Positions 1 through 7,765 of a DNA stretch of 15,060 bases are shown here, one piece after another. The DNA is taken from NCBI GenBank assembly GCA_035534535.1, contig DATLRS010000031.1, forward strand, positions 1 through 15,060. The letters are read 5' to 3'. A program made the translations under genes and the position numbers. This stretch comes from DATARH01 sp035534535 (GTDB lineage Bacteria; Pseudomonadota; Alphaproteobacteria; ATCC43930; CGMCC-115725). Each line of letters starts with the position of its first letter. Position 1 is the first letter of the stretch. The notes beneath the pieces were generated by a model. The model did not search any database. It had not been told where the DNA came from and saw nothing but the letters and a program-made list of their open reading frames with translations.

Positions 1-24
1 GCTCCCGGGGAGGCTCCCGGGGAG
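1..24. repeat. 12-bp in-frame tandem duplication inside otnK
   Basis: Positions 1-12 and 13-24 are identical (gctcccggggag twice), followed by gct. Because the unit is 12 bp, it keeps the reading frame and adds the residues SLPG twice near the C-terminus of OtnK. The unit may continue beyond the window edge, so the copy number here is a minimum. Confidence 0.8.
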
Positions 25-1203
25 GCTCATCGTCCACGGCACGCCGGGATCGATCTGCCGGCCGATGCGCAGCGCTGTCACCCCAAGCGCCTGCACCACC
101 GCCCCGGCGGTCTCGCCGCCGGCGACGACGAGGCGCCGCACGCCGTTGGCGACGAGCCCCTGCGCGACGCGCGCGAGGATGCCTTCGACCAGCGCCCCGG
201 CCTGGTCGCGACCGAGCCGCTGCTGCACGGCGGCGACGCTCTCGGGCGGCGCCGTCGCGGAAATCAGAATGGGCTCGCTGCCGAGCCGCTGCACCGCCCA
301 GGCGAGCGCCTCCCCGGCGATGTCGCGGCCGGAAGCTGCGGCGAGCGGATCGATCGTAAAGCTCGGCGCCCGCTCGGCCATGTAGGCGACCTGGGCGCGC
401 GTCGCCTGCGCGCACGAGCCCGACAGCACCGCCGCCGCGCCGCCGACCGCTGGCAGGGCAGCGGCGTCGCCGCCGGCGCCGAGCAGCCCCTGGCGGCGGA
501 AATTCTCGGGCAGCCCAAGCGCGATGCCCGACCCGCCGGTGATCAGCGCGAGGTCGGCCGCGGCGGCGCCGATTTCTTCGAGGTCGCGATCGGCCACCGC
601 ATCGACGATCGCGTGGCGCACCCCCTGCCGGCGCAACGCGGCAAAGGCGGCGCCGATCGCCGCCGCGCCCTGCGCCACCGTGCTGTGCCGCACCAGCCCG
701 ACCCGGCCCTGCGTCTGGCGCTGCAGCACACGGACCAGCGAGGGATCGCGCATCGGCGTCAGCGGATGGTCGCGCATCCCCGATTCCGACAGCAATACAT
801 CGCCGACGAACAGATAGCCGTTGAAGATCGTCCGGCCGTTTTCCGGGAAGGCCGGACAGAACAGCGTGAAACCGGCGCCGAGCGCATCGAGCAGCGCCTC
901 GGCGACCGGGCCGATATTGCCGGCATCGGTCGAATCGAAGGTCGAGCAGTATTTGAAGAGGATCTGCCGCGCTCCGGCCCGGCGCAGCCAGGCGAGCGCG
1001 GCCAGGCTCATCGCCACCGCATCCACAGCCGGGATCGTGCGGCTCTTGAGCGCGACGACGACGGCATCGGCATCGGGCACCGGCGCGTCCGCGGGCGGCA
1101 CGTCGATCAGCTGCACCGTCCGCATGCCGCGCCGCACCAGCGTGTTGCACAGATCGGTCGCGCCGGTGAAATCGTCGGCGATCGCTCCCAGCAATACGCC
1201 CAT
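1..1203 (-). CDS. otnK: 3-oxo-tetronate kinase OtnK (partial, C-terminus off the left edge)
   Basis: Four-carbon acid sugar kinase family. OtnK phosphorylates 3-oxo-tetronates (from threonate or erythronate) to the 4-phosphate, using ATP, in the cytoplasm. Seen: start ATG at 1203 with GGAGGG just upstream; N-terminal substrate-binding signature ADDFTGATD at residues 9-17; TGGSG at about 222-226; C-terminal nucleotide-binding signature GGET at 362-365, followed by IDPGVPW. 401 codons are visible without a stop. Family members are about 420 aa, so only the last 20-30 residues should be missing. The last visible codons hold an in-frame 12-bp tandem duplication reading SLPGSLPG. The gene diverges from otnI, whose product makes its substrate, which strongly supports the assignment. 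The aldolase/decarboxylase OtnC and the oxidising dehydrogenase are not in view and may lie beyond the edge. Confidence 0.9.
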   Translation of the reverse strand, partial: MGVLLGAIADDFTGATDLCNTLVRRGMRTVQLIDVPPADAPVPDADAVVVALKSRTIPAVDAVAMSLAALAWLRRAGARQILFKYCSTFDSTDAGNIGPVAEALLDALGAGFTLFCPAFPENGRTIFNGYLFVGDVLLSESGMRDHPLTPMRDPSLVRVLQRQTQGRVGLVRHSTVAQGAAAIGAAFAALRRQGVRHAIVDAVADRDLEEIGAAAADLALITGGSGIALGLPENFRRQGLLGAGGDAAALPAVGGAAAVLSGSCAQATRAQVAYMAERAPSFTIDPLAAASGRDIAGEALAWAVQRLGSEPILISATAPPESVAAVQQRLGRDQAGALVEGILARVAQGLVANGVRRLVVAGGETAGAVVQALGVTALRIGRQIDPGVPWTMSLPGSLPGS

Positions 1204-1320
1204 CGCGCCCTCCGCTTGCAGCCGTCTTACGCTACCGGCTTGCTTTGCCGGCTTGCCTTGCCCGGCCCGAATGGCAACAGTAGCCGTCCGCGCCGCCAGT
1301 AAACAACAGGAGCGCCGAGG
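1204..1320. promoter_or_regulatory. Divergent intergenic region between otnK and otnI
   Basis: This 117-nt gap separates two divergently read genes of one pathway, so it should hold both promoters and any shared operator. It contains clustered ccggc/gcttgc repeats around 1232-1265 and the otnI ribosome binding site AGGAG at 1308-1312. I could not identify convincing -35/-10 boxes or a clean operator palindrome. Confidence 0.4.
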
Positions 1321-2103
1321 ATGCCGAAATTCGCCGCCAATCTCAGCATGATGTTCCAGGACATCGGCTTTCTCGACCGGTTCCACGCGGCGGCGCAGGC
1401 CGGGTTCAAGGGGGTCGAGTTCCTGTTTCCCTATGACCACCCGCCGGCGGCGATCGCCGAGCGGCTGGCCCGCAACCGCCTCACGCTCGCGCTGTTCAAC
1501 ACTGTGCCGGGCGACTGGGCCGGCGGCGAGCGCGGCCTTGCCGCCTTGCCCGGGCGCGAACAGGAATTCCGCGACGGTGTCGATCAGGCGATCCTTTATG
1601 CCAAGGCAACGCAATGTCCGCTGCTGCACACGATGGCCGGGCTGTGGCCCGACGGGCAGGACAAGGCGGCGGGCGAGCGCGTCTATGTCGACAATCTGCG
1701 CTGGGCCGCCGACCGGGTTGCCGCCGCCGGCCTCACCGCAATCATCGAGCCGATCAACACCCGCGACATCCCCGGCTATTTTCTGAATTACACGGCGCAG
1801 GCGATGGCGATCATCGAGCGGGTCGGCCGCCCCAACCTCAAGCTGCAGCTCGACCTCTATCACGTGCAGATCATGCAGGGCGATCTGGCGACCACCGTGC
1901 GCGCCCTCGCCGGCCACTACCCGCATATCCAGATCGCCGGCAACCCCGGCCGCCACGAGCCCGATATCGGCGAGATCAATTACCCCTACCTGTTCGATTT
2001 GCTCGACGAGATCGGCTACCAGGGCTGGATCGGCTGTGAATACCGCCCCAAGGGCGATACGCGGGCCGGGCTCGGCTGGGCCAGGCGGTACGGCATCGGG
2101 TGA
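1321..2103 (+). CDS. otnI: 2-oxo-tetronate isomerase OtnI (hydroxypyruvate isomerase family)
   Basis: A 260-aa TIM-barrel isomerase of the xylose-isomerase-like superfamily, the usual length for OtnI/Hyi. It is expected to interconvert 2-oxo- and 3-oxo-tetronate, supplying OtnK. Seen: the family N-terminus (ANLSMMF..GFLDRF), the metal/catalytic glutamate in IIEPIN at Glu143, the LQLDLYHVQ metal-binding stretch with Asp178 and His181, QIAGNPGRHEP at 204-214, and the second catalytic glutamate in GCEYRP at Glu240. The ATG has AGGAG 8 nt upstream. Its stop overlaps the next gene's GTG by four bases. Hydroxypyruvate isomerase (Hyi) is the alternative on sequence alone; the adjacent otnK favours OtnI. 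Confidence 0.88.
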   Translation: MPKFAANLSMMFQDIGFLDRFHAAAQAGFKGVEFLFPYDHPPAAIAERLARNRLTLALFNTVPGDWAGGERGLAALPGREQEFRDGVDQAILYAKATQCPLLHTMAGLWPDGQDKAAGERVYVDNLRWAADRVAAAGLTAIIEPINTRDIPGYFLNYTAQAMAIIERVGRPNLKLQLDLYHVQIMQGDLATTVRALAGHYPHIQIAGNPGRHEPDIGEINYPYLFDLLDEIGYQGWIGCEYRPKGDTRAGLGWARRYGIG

Positions 2104-3017
2104 GCCTGGCCGGCGAGGAGCGGACGCGGGCCGCCTATCTCGCGCCTGAGGGATTCGTCGGCGAGCTGGCACAGGAGCTCGGGCCGGTCACGTTCGCGGT
2201 CGAGCGGCTGCTGGTCGCCGACGGGCCGCCGCGCGCCGCCGCCTGGGCGCAGAACATCTGGCTCGATCCGCGCGCGATAACGGTCGCCTCGATCACCGAC
2301 GCCGCCCGCCAGTTGCGCGCGATCCAGCGCAATTGGGCCGCCTATGCGCCGCGCCATCACCGCCGCGCCATGCTGATCCAGGCGCAACTGCCGGTCGTCT
2401 CGGCCAAGCCGCTGGCGTTCGGCGATCCGGCGCCGGTGGCGCCGCTCGGCTCGTGGACCCTCATCGACCCCCATACAGTGCTTGCGGCAGCGCATTGCTC
2501 GAGCCCATTCCGGCATGGCGAAGTGCAGTTCGTCGAGGACCGCAGCGGGCCGCCGAGCCGGGCCTATCTGAAACTGTGGGAAGCCTTGACGGTGATCGGG
2601 CGGCGTCCCGGGCCGGGCGACACCTGCGTCGATCTCGGCGCCAGCCCCGGCGGCTGGAGCTGGGTTCTGGCGCAGCTCGGGGCGCGGGTCATCAGCGTCG
2701 ACAAGGCGCCGCTCGCCCCCGAGGTGGCCGGGCTGCCCGCCGTCACCTACCGCGCCGAGAGCGCCTTCGCCCTCGACCCGGCCGCGCTCGGCCCGGTCGA
2801 TTGGCTGTTCTGCGATGTCGTGTGCTATCCGGCGCGGCTGCTGGCGCTGGTCGAGCGCTGGCTTGCCGCCGGAACCTGCCGGCATTTTGTCTGCACCCTC
2901 AAATTCCAGGGCGCCACCGACCACGCCACGGCGGCGTGCTTCGCCGCGCTCCCCGGCTCGACGCTGCGCCACCTCTACCACAACAAGCACGAGCTGACCT
3001 GGATCAAGCTGGATTAG
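2100..3017 (+). CDS. RlmM-like FtsJ-fold SAM-dependent 2'-O-ribose RNA methyltransferase
   Basis: A 305-aa protein with a C-terminal Rossmann methyltransferase domain of the RrmJ/FtsJ class, most like the 23S rRNA C2498 enzyme RlmM (E. coli RlmM is longer, about 366 aa). Seen: SAM motif I DLGASPGGW at 178-186, acidic motif II ending at Asp201, and the complete K-D-K-E catalytic tetrad as Lys158 (AYLKLWEAL), Asp239 (FCDVV), Lys268 (TLKFQG) and Glu298 (NKHELTW). The N-terminal 150 residues are divergent and include the SPFRHGEVQF element found just before the MTase domain in RlmM. The start is GTG, overlapping the otnI stop as GTGA, which implies translational coupling. No function links it to tetronate metabolism. 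Methyltransferase fold is certain; the exact RNA target is not. Confidence 0.85.
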   Translation: MSLAGEERTRAAYLAPEGFVGELAQELGPVTFAVERLLVADGPPRAAAWAQNIWLDPRAITVASITDAARQLRAIQRNWAAYAPRHHRRAMLIQAQLPVVSAKPLAFGDPAPVAPLGSWTLIDPHTVLAAAHCSSPFRHGEVQFVEDRSGPPSRAYLKLWEALTVIGRRPGPGDTCVDLGASPGGWSWVLAQLGARVISVDKAPLAPEVAGLPAVTYRAESAFALDPAALGPVDWLFCDVVCYPARLLALVERWLAAGTCRHFVCTLKFQGATDHATAACFAALPGSTLRHLYHNKHELTWIKLD

Positions 3018-3062
3018 CCGACTGACCCAGGCTTGGCAGCCGTGCTATCAAGCGTCCTCGGC

Positions 3063-3136
3063 CGTCATGGCCGGGCCTGTCCCGGCCATCCACGCGGGTC
3101 GAGACGTAGATCCCTGGGACAAGCCCGGGGATGACG
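3063..3136. repeat. Palindromic intergenic repeat (REP-like)
   Basis: Imperfect inverted repeat. The outer 21-nt arms, 3063-3083 and 3116-3136, match at 18 positions when one is reverse-complemented. Each half also contains its own hairpin, for example tggccggg/cccggcca at 3068-3088. Elements beginning CGTCAT..CCGGGC are typical intergenic repeats of GC-rich alphaproteobacteria. It fills most of the gap between the methyltransferase and the SDR and ends 8 nt before the SDR ribosome binding site. Confidence 0.75.
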
Positions 3137-3155
3137 TCGTGAAGGGGAGGACGAC

Positions 3156-3938
3156 ATGGATCTCGGTTTGCGGGGGCGCAAGGCGCTGGTGACTGGCGCA
3201 TCGAAGGGTATCGGGCGGGCCTGCGCCGAGGCGCTGGCCGAGGAAGGCGTCGACGTGGTGCTGGTGTCGCGCACCGCCGCCGATCTCGAAGCGGTGCGCG
3301 CCAAGATCGCCGGCGAGCACAATGTCGCGGTGCGCTATTACGCGCTCGACCTCGCCGACAGCAAGAACGTCGATCGGCTGGCGGCCGAATGCCCGGACAT
3401 CGACATCCTGGTCAACAACGCCGGCGCCATTCCCGGCGGCAACATCGCCCAGATCGACGAGGCGCGCTGGCGCCAGGCCTGGGATCTAAAGGTGTTCGGC
3501 TACATCAACATGACGCGGCGCTTCTACGCGCTGATGGCGGCGCGCCGGCGGGGGGTCATCGTCAACATCCTGGGCGCGGCCGGTGAAAACCCCGATTTCG
3601 ACTATGTCGCCGGCTCCTCGGGCAATGCGTCATTGATGGCCTTCACCCGCGCGATGGGCGGCACCGCGCCGCGCGACAATCTGCGGGTCGTCGGCATCAA
3701 CCCCGGCCCGGTGATGACCGAGCGGCTGATCACGCTGATGAAGACGCGCGCCCAGGGCAGTTTCGGCGACCCCGAAAAATGGACCGAGCTGATGAAGCCC
3801 CTGGCCTTCGGCCGCGCCGCCAAACCTGAAGAGATCGGCCACATGGCCGCTTTCCTCGCCTCCGACCGCTCGGCCTACACCACCGGCACGATCATCACGG
3901 TCGACGGCGGCGGCAGCAGCCGAAGGAGCGCATTGTAA
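3156..3938 (+). CDS. SDR-fold protein lacking the canonical catalytic motif
   Basis: A 260-aa classical short-chain dehydrogenase/reductase by length and fold. Seen: cofactor motif TGASKGIG at 13-20, Arg39 in the usual NADP-preference area, NNAG at 87-90, PGPVMT at 183-188, and the C-terminal TVDGGG at 248-253. The active-site segment is altered: the usual catalytic Ser position is Gly140. Aligning NASLMAFTRA to the common KAALxxFTRA puts Asn157 where the lysine should be. A tyrosine is present at 150, but there is no YxxxK. The rest is well conserved and not decaying, so this looks like a distinct subfamily rather than a pseudogene. Start ATG has GGGGAGG 5 nt upstream. It stands alone, with a repeat upstream and a gene-free stretch downstream. 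The substrate is unknown. Confidence 0.85.
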   Translation: MDLGLRGRKALVTGASKGIGRACAEALAEEGVDVVLVSRTAADLEAVRAKIAGEHNVAVRYYALDLADSKNVDRLAAECPDIDILVNNAGAIPGGNIAQIDEARWRQAWDLKVFGYINMTRRFYALMAARRRGVIVNILGAAGENPDFDYVAGSSGNASLMAFTRAMGGTAPRDNLRVVGINPGPVMTERLITLMKTRAQGSFGDPEKWTELMKPLAFGRAAKPEEIGHMAAFLASDRSAYTTGTIITVDGGGSSRRSAL

Positions 3939-4059
3939 ATCCCGCGTTGGTGACGCAGGCGGCAGGCCGGCATCGAAGCGAGCCTGCCATGATGAGGGCC
4001 TCCATCTTGTACGACAGTTTGCAGGCAACGATGCACGGCGCAAGAATTTCTCGCTGAAT

Positions 4060-4088
4060 TTGGAATACGCGTTATTTACCTGTCTAAC
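4060..4088 (+). promoter_or_regulatory. Possible sigma-70-type promoter
   Basis: TTGGAA at 4060-4065 and TCTAAC at 4083-4088 are separated by 17 nt, each matching four of six consensus bases, in the most AT-rich part of the window. No coding sequence follows on this strand before the terminator at 4313-4339, so if real it would drive a short non-coding transcript. Weak evidence. Confidence 0.2.
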
Positions 4089-4212
4089 GGGTAGCATGAT
4101 TGCTTAGCTTGCTGCGCCCCTTCGCGGGCGAATTCTCTCTCGCCGTGCATCTCGTCCCCACCGCGCTGCCGTACCGGCTTCCACCCGCTGCCCGGCAGCG
4201 GGCCCCCTGAGA

Positions 4213-4240
4213 GCGGTATCCGATCGAATTGCATCGTCAT
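4213..4240. repeat. Copy A of a short intergenic repeat segment
   Basis: This 28-nt stretch (gcggtatccg...atcgtcat) matches 9799-9826 at 23 of 28 positions. Both run into a GTCAT-type palindrome start, although here the following arm is degenerate. It looks like a decayed copy of the same intergenic repeat family. Confidence 0.55.
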
Positions 4241-4312
4241 GGCCGCGCAAACCGGGGTGACAGGGTTCGGGTCCGCCCGATCGCGCTCTATCAGCCGCAC
4301 TCGACCTGAATA

Positions 4313-4339
4313 GAAAACGCCCCATCCCGGGGCGTTTTC
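4313..4339. terminator. Bidirectional rho-independent terminator
   Basis: Perfect 11-bp inverted repeat gaaaacgcccc (4313-4323) / ggggcgttttc (4329-4339) with a 5-nt loop. The A/T ends of the stem give a T-run on either strand. It lies 43 nt beyond the stop of the minus-strand histidine-rich gene, where a transcription end is expected, and would also stop plus-strand transcripts. Confidence 0.85.
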
Positions 4340-4381
4340 CATTTGTGACCGGAGCCCCCGCGTGCGGGGGACGATGCCGGG

Positions 4382-5869
4382 CTAGGCGGCGTGCAGCAGG
4401 TCGAGATATTCCTCGTAGACCGCCATGTTCTTGCCGAAGGAGATCGCGGCGGCCTGCGCCCCGGCGACCAGATGCATCCAGCGCCAGGGTTCGCGGGTCG
4501 CGTGATATTCCTCGACGATCGACTGGTGATGCTTGAAGGCGTGCATCTCAGTGAAGTTGTCGTGGCAGACGATTTCGGCGAGGCGCGCGATGAACGCCTG
4601 CGGATCGTAGCCGTTCTTCATGTATTGCGTCGCCAGATTCACGGTTTCCCGGACTTCCGGCACCGCCCGCATCAAGCCCAGATTGCTGACCTGCGACCAG
4701 TCGGTCGGCGGCTGGTTGTAGATGCTGTGCTGGATCGCATCGAGCAGCTCTGCCTGGCTGCGCGCCGGCAGCGCGGCGACGGCCGCCATGTCCGGCTGCG
4801 GCGCCGGCTGCATGCGCCCGGCCGTCGAGCGGATCTCCGGGCCGACATGCCAGGTCAACAGCAGCATCAGCTTGTTGCGTGGGCTGATGCCGTCGAGCCG
4901 GATCAGGTAGCGGCGGATGTTGACGCTGGTGTGCAGGTGGACATCCATCGGGTTGCCGCCGAGCGAGCGCAGGAAGAGGCTCGCGGCGCCGATCGACAGG
5001 GCTTCGCCGGCGCCTTCCAGCGACAGCCCGTTGACCAGGGCGTTGACGATCAGCACCGGAATATCGGCAAAGACGTCAACCCGCCCGATCGCTTCGCCAA
5101 GTTCGCCGATCGCCGCCGTCTCGTCATCGCCGCTGCGCTGGCGCATGACGCGCTTCAGCAGATCGTTGTCCTCGATCAGCTTTTCGATCGCCGGCAACGG
5201 CGACGGCATCGGATTGTTGGGGGCGACCGGATTGCGGGTCACATAGCGCACCGCCGGCCGCATGATCTGCGGCAGATATTGCTTGTCGAGGACGCCGGTC
5301 TCAAAGGCGCGCAGCAACGTGCTCGGGAACATGAAATAGTGGTCGTCGTGGAAGTTTTTGGGGATCGCCGCGGTCAGCAGCAGATCAAAGCACTCGATAT
5401 GCGGCGCGTTCTGCCAGAGCCACTGGAAGAGATGGTCCGACTGGTTCCACTCGCCGCGGTCGACCGCCATCAGGAAGGCCCGCTTGGTTCCCTCGACCCC
5501 GCCGGCATCGAGCGGCGCGAACTCCGGCAGCTGATAGGGTCCCATCGCCGGATGGTGGATGTGCTTGTTGGTCAGCGCGACGTGCTGCAACACCGGGACG
5601 AAGCGCTCTTCGCCTTCCAGGCGCTCGATCAGCTTGGTCACCGCGTACAGACCGGCCAACGGGTGCAGCGGGCCGCCGTGATGCCCCGGCGGCATTTCGG
5701 TGGAGCGCGTCACCGCCAGCGCCGAGGCTGTCAGCATCGTCTGCGTCGGGACACCGGCCCGCAGCTTCTCCAGGGTGCGGTCCAGGATCTCGCCCGGAGG
5801 CGTATCCTCGATGAACTGGACCAGCGGTTCGATGTCGGCGGAGTATTGGACGCGTTGCAGCATCGGCAT
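4382..5869 (-). CDS. Uncharacterised 495-aa histidine-rich protein
   Basis: I do not recognise this family. It is clearly a real gene: a standard ATG with AAGGAG 8 nt upstream, a terminator downstream and no low-complexity sequence. It has 22 histidines, many in tight clusters: HHGGPLHP (63-70), NKHIHHPAMGPY (101-112), NFHDDHYFMFPS (172-183), HLHTS (311-315), WHVGPE (340-345), HAFKHH (443-448) and HATREPWRWMH (456-466). No signal peptide or obvious membrane segment is seen, so it is probably cytoplasmic and mostly alpha-helical. No Cys-pair (Rieske or ferredoxin) motif is present. The histidine clusters suggest metal or heme binding, but this is inference. It is the last gene of a minus-strand run behind an amidohydrolase (67 nt away), so it may act in the same pathway. 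Confidence 0.85.
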   Translation of the reverse strand: MPMLQRVQYSADIEPLVQFIEDTPPGEILDRTLEKLRAGVPTQTMLTASALAVTRSTEMPPGHHGGPLHPLAGLYAVTKLIERLEGEERFVPVLQHVALTNKHIHHPAMGPYQLPEFAPLDAGGVEGTKRAFLMAVDRGEWNQSDHLFQWLWQNAPHIECFDLLLTAAIPKNFHDDHYFMFPSTLLRAFETGVLDKQYLPQIMRPAVRYVTRNPVAPNNPMPSPLPAIEKLIEDNDLLKRVMRQRSGDDETAAIGELGEAIGRVDVFADIPVLIVNALVNGLSLEGAGEALSIGAASLFLRSLGGNPMDVHLHTSVNIRRYLIRLDGISPRNKLMLLLTWHVGPEIRSTAGRMQPAPQPDMAAVAALPARSQAELLDAIQHSIYNQPPTDWSQVSNLGLMRAVPEVRETVNLATQYMKNGYDPQAFIARLAEIVCHDNFTEMHAFKHHQSIVEEYHATREPWRWMHLVAGAQAAAISFGKNMAVYEEYLDLLHAA

Positions 5870-5936
5870 GGTGACTTCTCCTTGAGTACGGTGACCTCTG
5901 ATTTTACCGGTTCAAATTCACGAATGACCTGTTGTT

Positions 5937-7634
5937 TCAGCGATTGGCGTGCCAGTAGCTGTTGCGCAGCACCCGGCCGGGCAGCGCGCCGGTGTGGCGG
6001 CCGCCGTCCATCAGCACCTCGCCGTTGACGATCGTCGCGACGATGCCTTCCGCCGGCTCCTTGATGCGCCAGCCGCCGGCCGGGAAGTCGTGCACCACCA
6101 TCTCCGGCCCGCATTTCACCGTGTCGGGATCGAAGATCACGATGTCGGCCGCCATCCCCGGGCGCAACAGGCCGCGGTCGTAGAGACCGAAAGTCGAGGC
6201 CGAGTCGAAGGTGAGGCGCCGCACCGCCTGTTCGAGGGTCATCACCTGCTTCTCGCGCACCCATTCGCCGAGCAGCTTGGTGATATAGCCATAGCCGCCG
6301 TGGAACTGCACATGCGCGCCGCCGTCGCCGAGCCCGATCACCGCGTTGGGATGCGTCAGGATCTTGGTCAGCGCCTCGTCATCGACGTTGTTTTCCGCCT
6401 GCAGGAAGCGGGTTTCCAGCCCCTCCTCGACGACCAGGTCGAGGAAGGCGTCGATCACCCGCTTGCCCTGCTGCTCGGCGATCTGGCCGATCGACTTGAA
6501 CTGCATCCACTGGTTCTGCGGCAGTTTGGGCTCGTTGACCCACATGTAGTTCCACCAGGTCTTCGAGAAGCCGACCGCGCTGTCCGGCTTGTTGACCACC
6601 GCCTCGTCATGCAGCTTGGCGCGGATCTCCGGGTCGGCGTAGAGCCGCAGCTTGTCCTCGTCCGACATCAACAGGATCGGGTGCCAAGTCGGCAGGCCGC
6701 GGAACACCTGGCAGTTCTTCATCGTGAAGTCCTGGGTGATGCGGTTAGGGCTGCACATCGGGTAGGCGCGGATGCCGAGCGCGGCGGTCTCCTCGATCCG
6801 CGCCATGTGCGTCTTCCACTCGTCGGGCCGGCGCATCGTGTGCGACAGGCTGTTGTAGACGACGGTGCGGCCGCACGCCTCGGCAAGGCGCCGCATCATG
6901 CCGTCCTGCAACTCGACATACTGGCCGCCGCCGGCCTGGATCGTGCCGGTGCCCATGTCGCGCAACACGTCGGCCAGCGCGAAGATCTCGCTCTCATCGG
7001 CCCACAAGGCCGGGATGTGGACGCCCTGCGGGTCGTAGTGGCCCTTCTCGCGCGACACCGAGAGGCCGAGCGCGCCGGCCTGCATGCCGTCGCGCACGAC
7101 ATCCTGCATCGCCTTGATCTGCGCCTCGGTGGCGCCCGGCTTCTGGCAGTCGTCGCCCATCACGTAATGGCGCACCGCGGTATGGCCGATCAGGTTGCCG
7201 ACGTTGATGCCGAGGTGCCTGTCGAGGTGCTCCATATATTGCGGGATCGTCTCCCAATCGAACTCGACGGTCTTCAGCACCTCCATCGGGATCGCTTCGA
7301 CATAGGAGAGGAATTCGGCCAGCCGCTCCTCGGTTCCCTTGCGCACCGGCGCCAGCGACAGCGAACAGTTGCCAAAGATGACGCTGGTCGCGCCATGCTC
7401 GGGCGAGAACGTGCAGAGCGGGTCCCAGGTGACCTGGGCGTCGTAATGGCAGTGGTTGTCGATGAACCCGGGCGAGACGGCGCGACCGGCGGCATCGATG
7501 GTCTTTGTCGCCGCGCCGGACAATTTGCCGATTTCGCCGATCCTGCCGTTCTTGACGCCGATATCGCCCCGGAAGCCCGGCATCCCCGAGCCGTCGATGA
7601 TCAGGCCGTTCTTGATCAGCAGGTCGTACGCCAT
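5937..7634 (-). CDS. N-acyl-D-amino-acid deacylase-type amidohydrolase (amidohydrolase family 3)
   Basis: A 565-aa metal-dependent amidohydrolase resembling D-aminoacylases, which hydrolyse N-acyl-D-amino acids. Seen: the small N-terminal beta-sandwich start (DLLIKNGLIIDGSG), then SPGFIDNHCHYDAQ with the metal-binding His61-x-His63, FGNCSLSLAP with Cys90 (a zinc ligand in D-aminoacylases), GHTAVRHYVMG at 150-160 with His151, SHTM with His265, GLGDGGAH at 434-441 with the catalytic Asp437, and the closing ADIVIFDPDTV sandwich strand. The ATG at 7634 has AGGAGGAG upstream; a frame extension beyond it is not protein-like. Many family members act on other amides, cyclic imides or carbamates, so the substrate is open. 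A racemase-family gene diverges nearby, which fits amino-acid-derivative catabolism. Confidence 0.85.
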   Translation of the reverse strand: MAYDLLIKNGLIIDGSGMPGFRGDIGVKNGRIGEIGKLSGAATKTIDAAGRAVSPGFIDNHCHYDAQVTWDPLCTFSPEHGATSVIFGNCSLSLAPVRKGTEERLAEFLSYVEAIPMEVLKTVEFDWETIPQYMEHLDRHLGINVGNLIGHTAVRHYVMGDDCQKPGATEAQIKAMQDVVRDGMQAGALGLSVSREKGHYDPQGVHIPALWADESEIFALADVLRDMGTGTIQAGGGQYVELQDGMMRRLAEACGRTVVYNSLSHTMRRPDEWKTHMARIEETAALGIRAYPMCSPNRITQDFTMKNCQVFRGLPTWHPILLMSDEDKLRLYADPEIRAKLHDEAVVNKPDSAVGFSKTWWNYMWVNEPKLPQNQWMQFKSIGQIAEQQGKRVIDAFLDLVVEEGLETRFLQAENNVDDEALTKILTHPNAVIGLGDGGAHVQFHGGYGYITKLLGEWVREKQVMTLEQAVRRLTFDSASTFGLYDRGLLRPGMAADIVIFDPDTVKCGPEMVVHDFPAGGWRIKEPAEGIVATIVNGEVLMDGGRHTGALPGRVLRNSYWHANR

Positions 7635-7765
7635 GCGTCTCCTCCTCCGCGCGGATCGTCGCCGGCGGCACCCGGCATCGCTGTCACAGTAACACGCAAG
7701 CGCCGCTGGCATGCGCGCTTTCACCGCATGGATCGCGACTCTGCCATGCAAAAAGCGGGCGGCGC

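Larger units (their letters stand above)
3939..4381. other. 443-nt gene-free region between converging genes
   Basis: Visibly less GC-rich than its surroundings at about 4000-4110. It contains an 8-bp stem hairpin (cccgctgc/gcagcggg, 4184-4202), a 28-nt segment shared with 9799-9826, and a strong terminator near its right end. I see no ORF with protein-like character: reading frames here are arginine/proline-rich and match no family I know. A promoter-like pair lies at 4060-4088 on the plus strand. Confidence 0.6.

Noticed and set aside
613..1302. 229-codon plus-strand open frame opposite otnK
   Set aside because: Antisense to otnK, which has family signatures at both ends; Arg/His/Gln-rich shadow.
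4240..4300. tRNA-like T-loop string (gggttcgggtcc)
   Set aside because: The flanking bases do not pair into a T-stem, and no acceptor or anticodon arm can be built around it.
4076..4342. 88-codon minus-strand ORF in the gene-free region
   Set aside because: No ribosome site, its start overlaps the terminator stem, part of it is the repeat segment 4213-4240, and it has no family resemblance.
4391..6028. 545-codon plus-strand open frame opposite the histidine-rich gene
   Set aside because: Composition (runs of R, Q, H, D, V) is that of the mirror of a GC-rich coding strand; it has no ribosome site and no domain.
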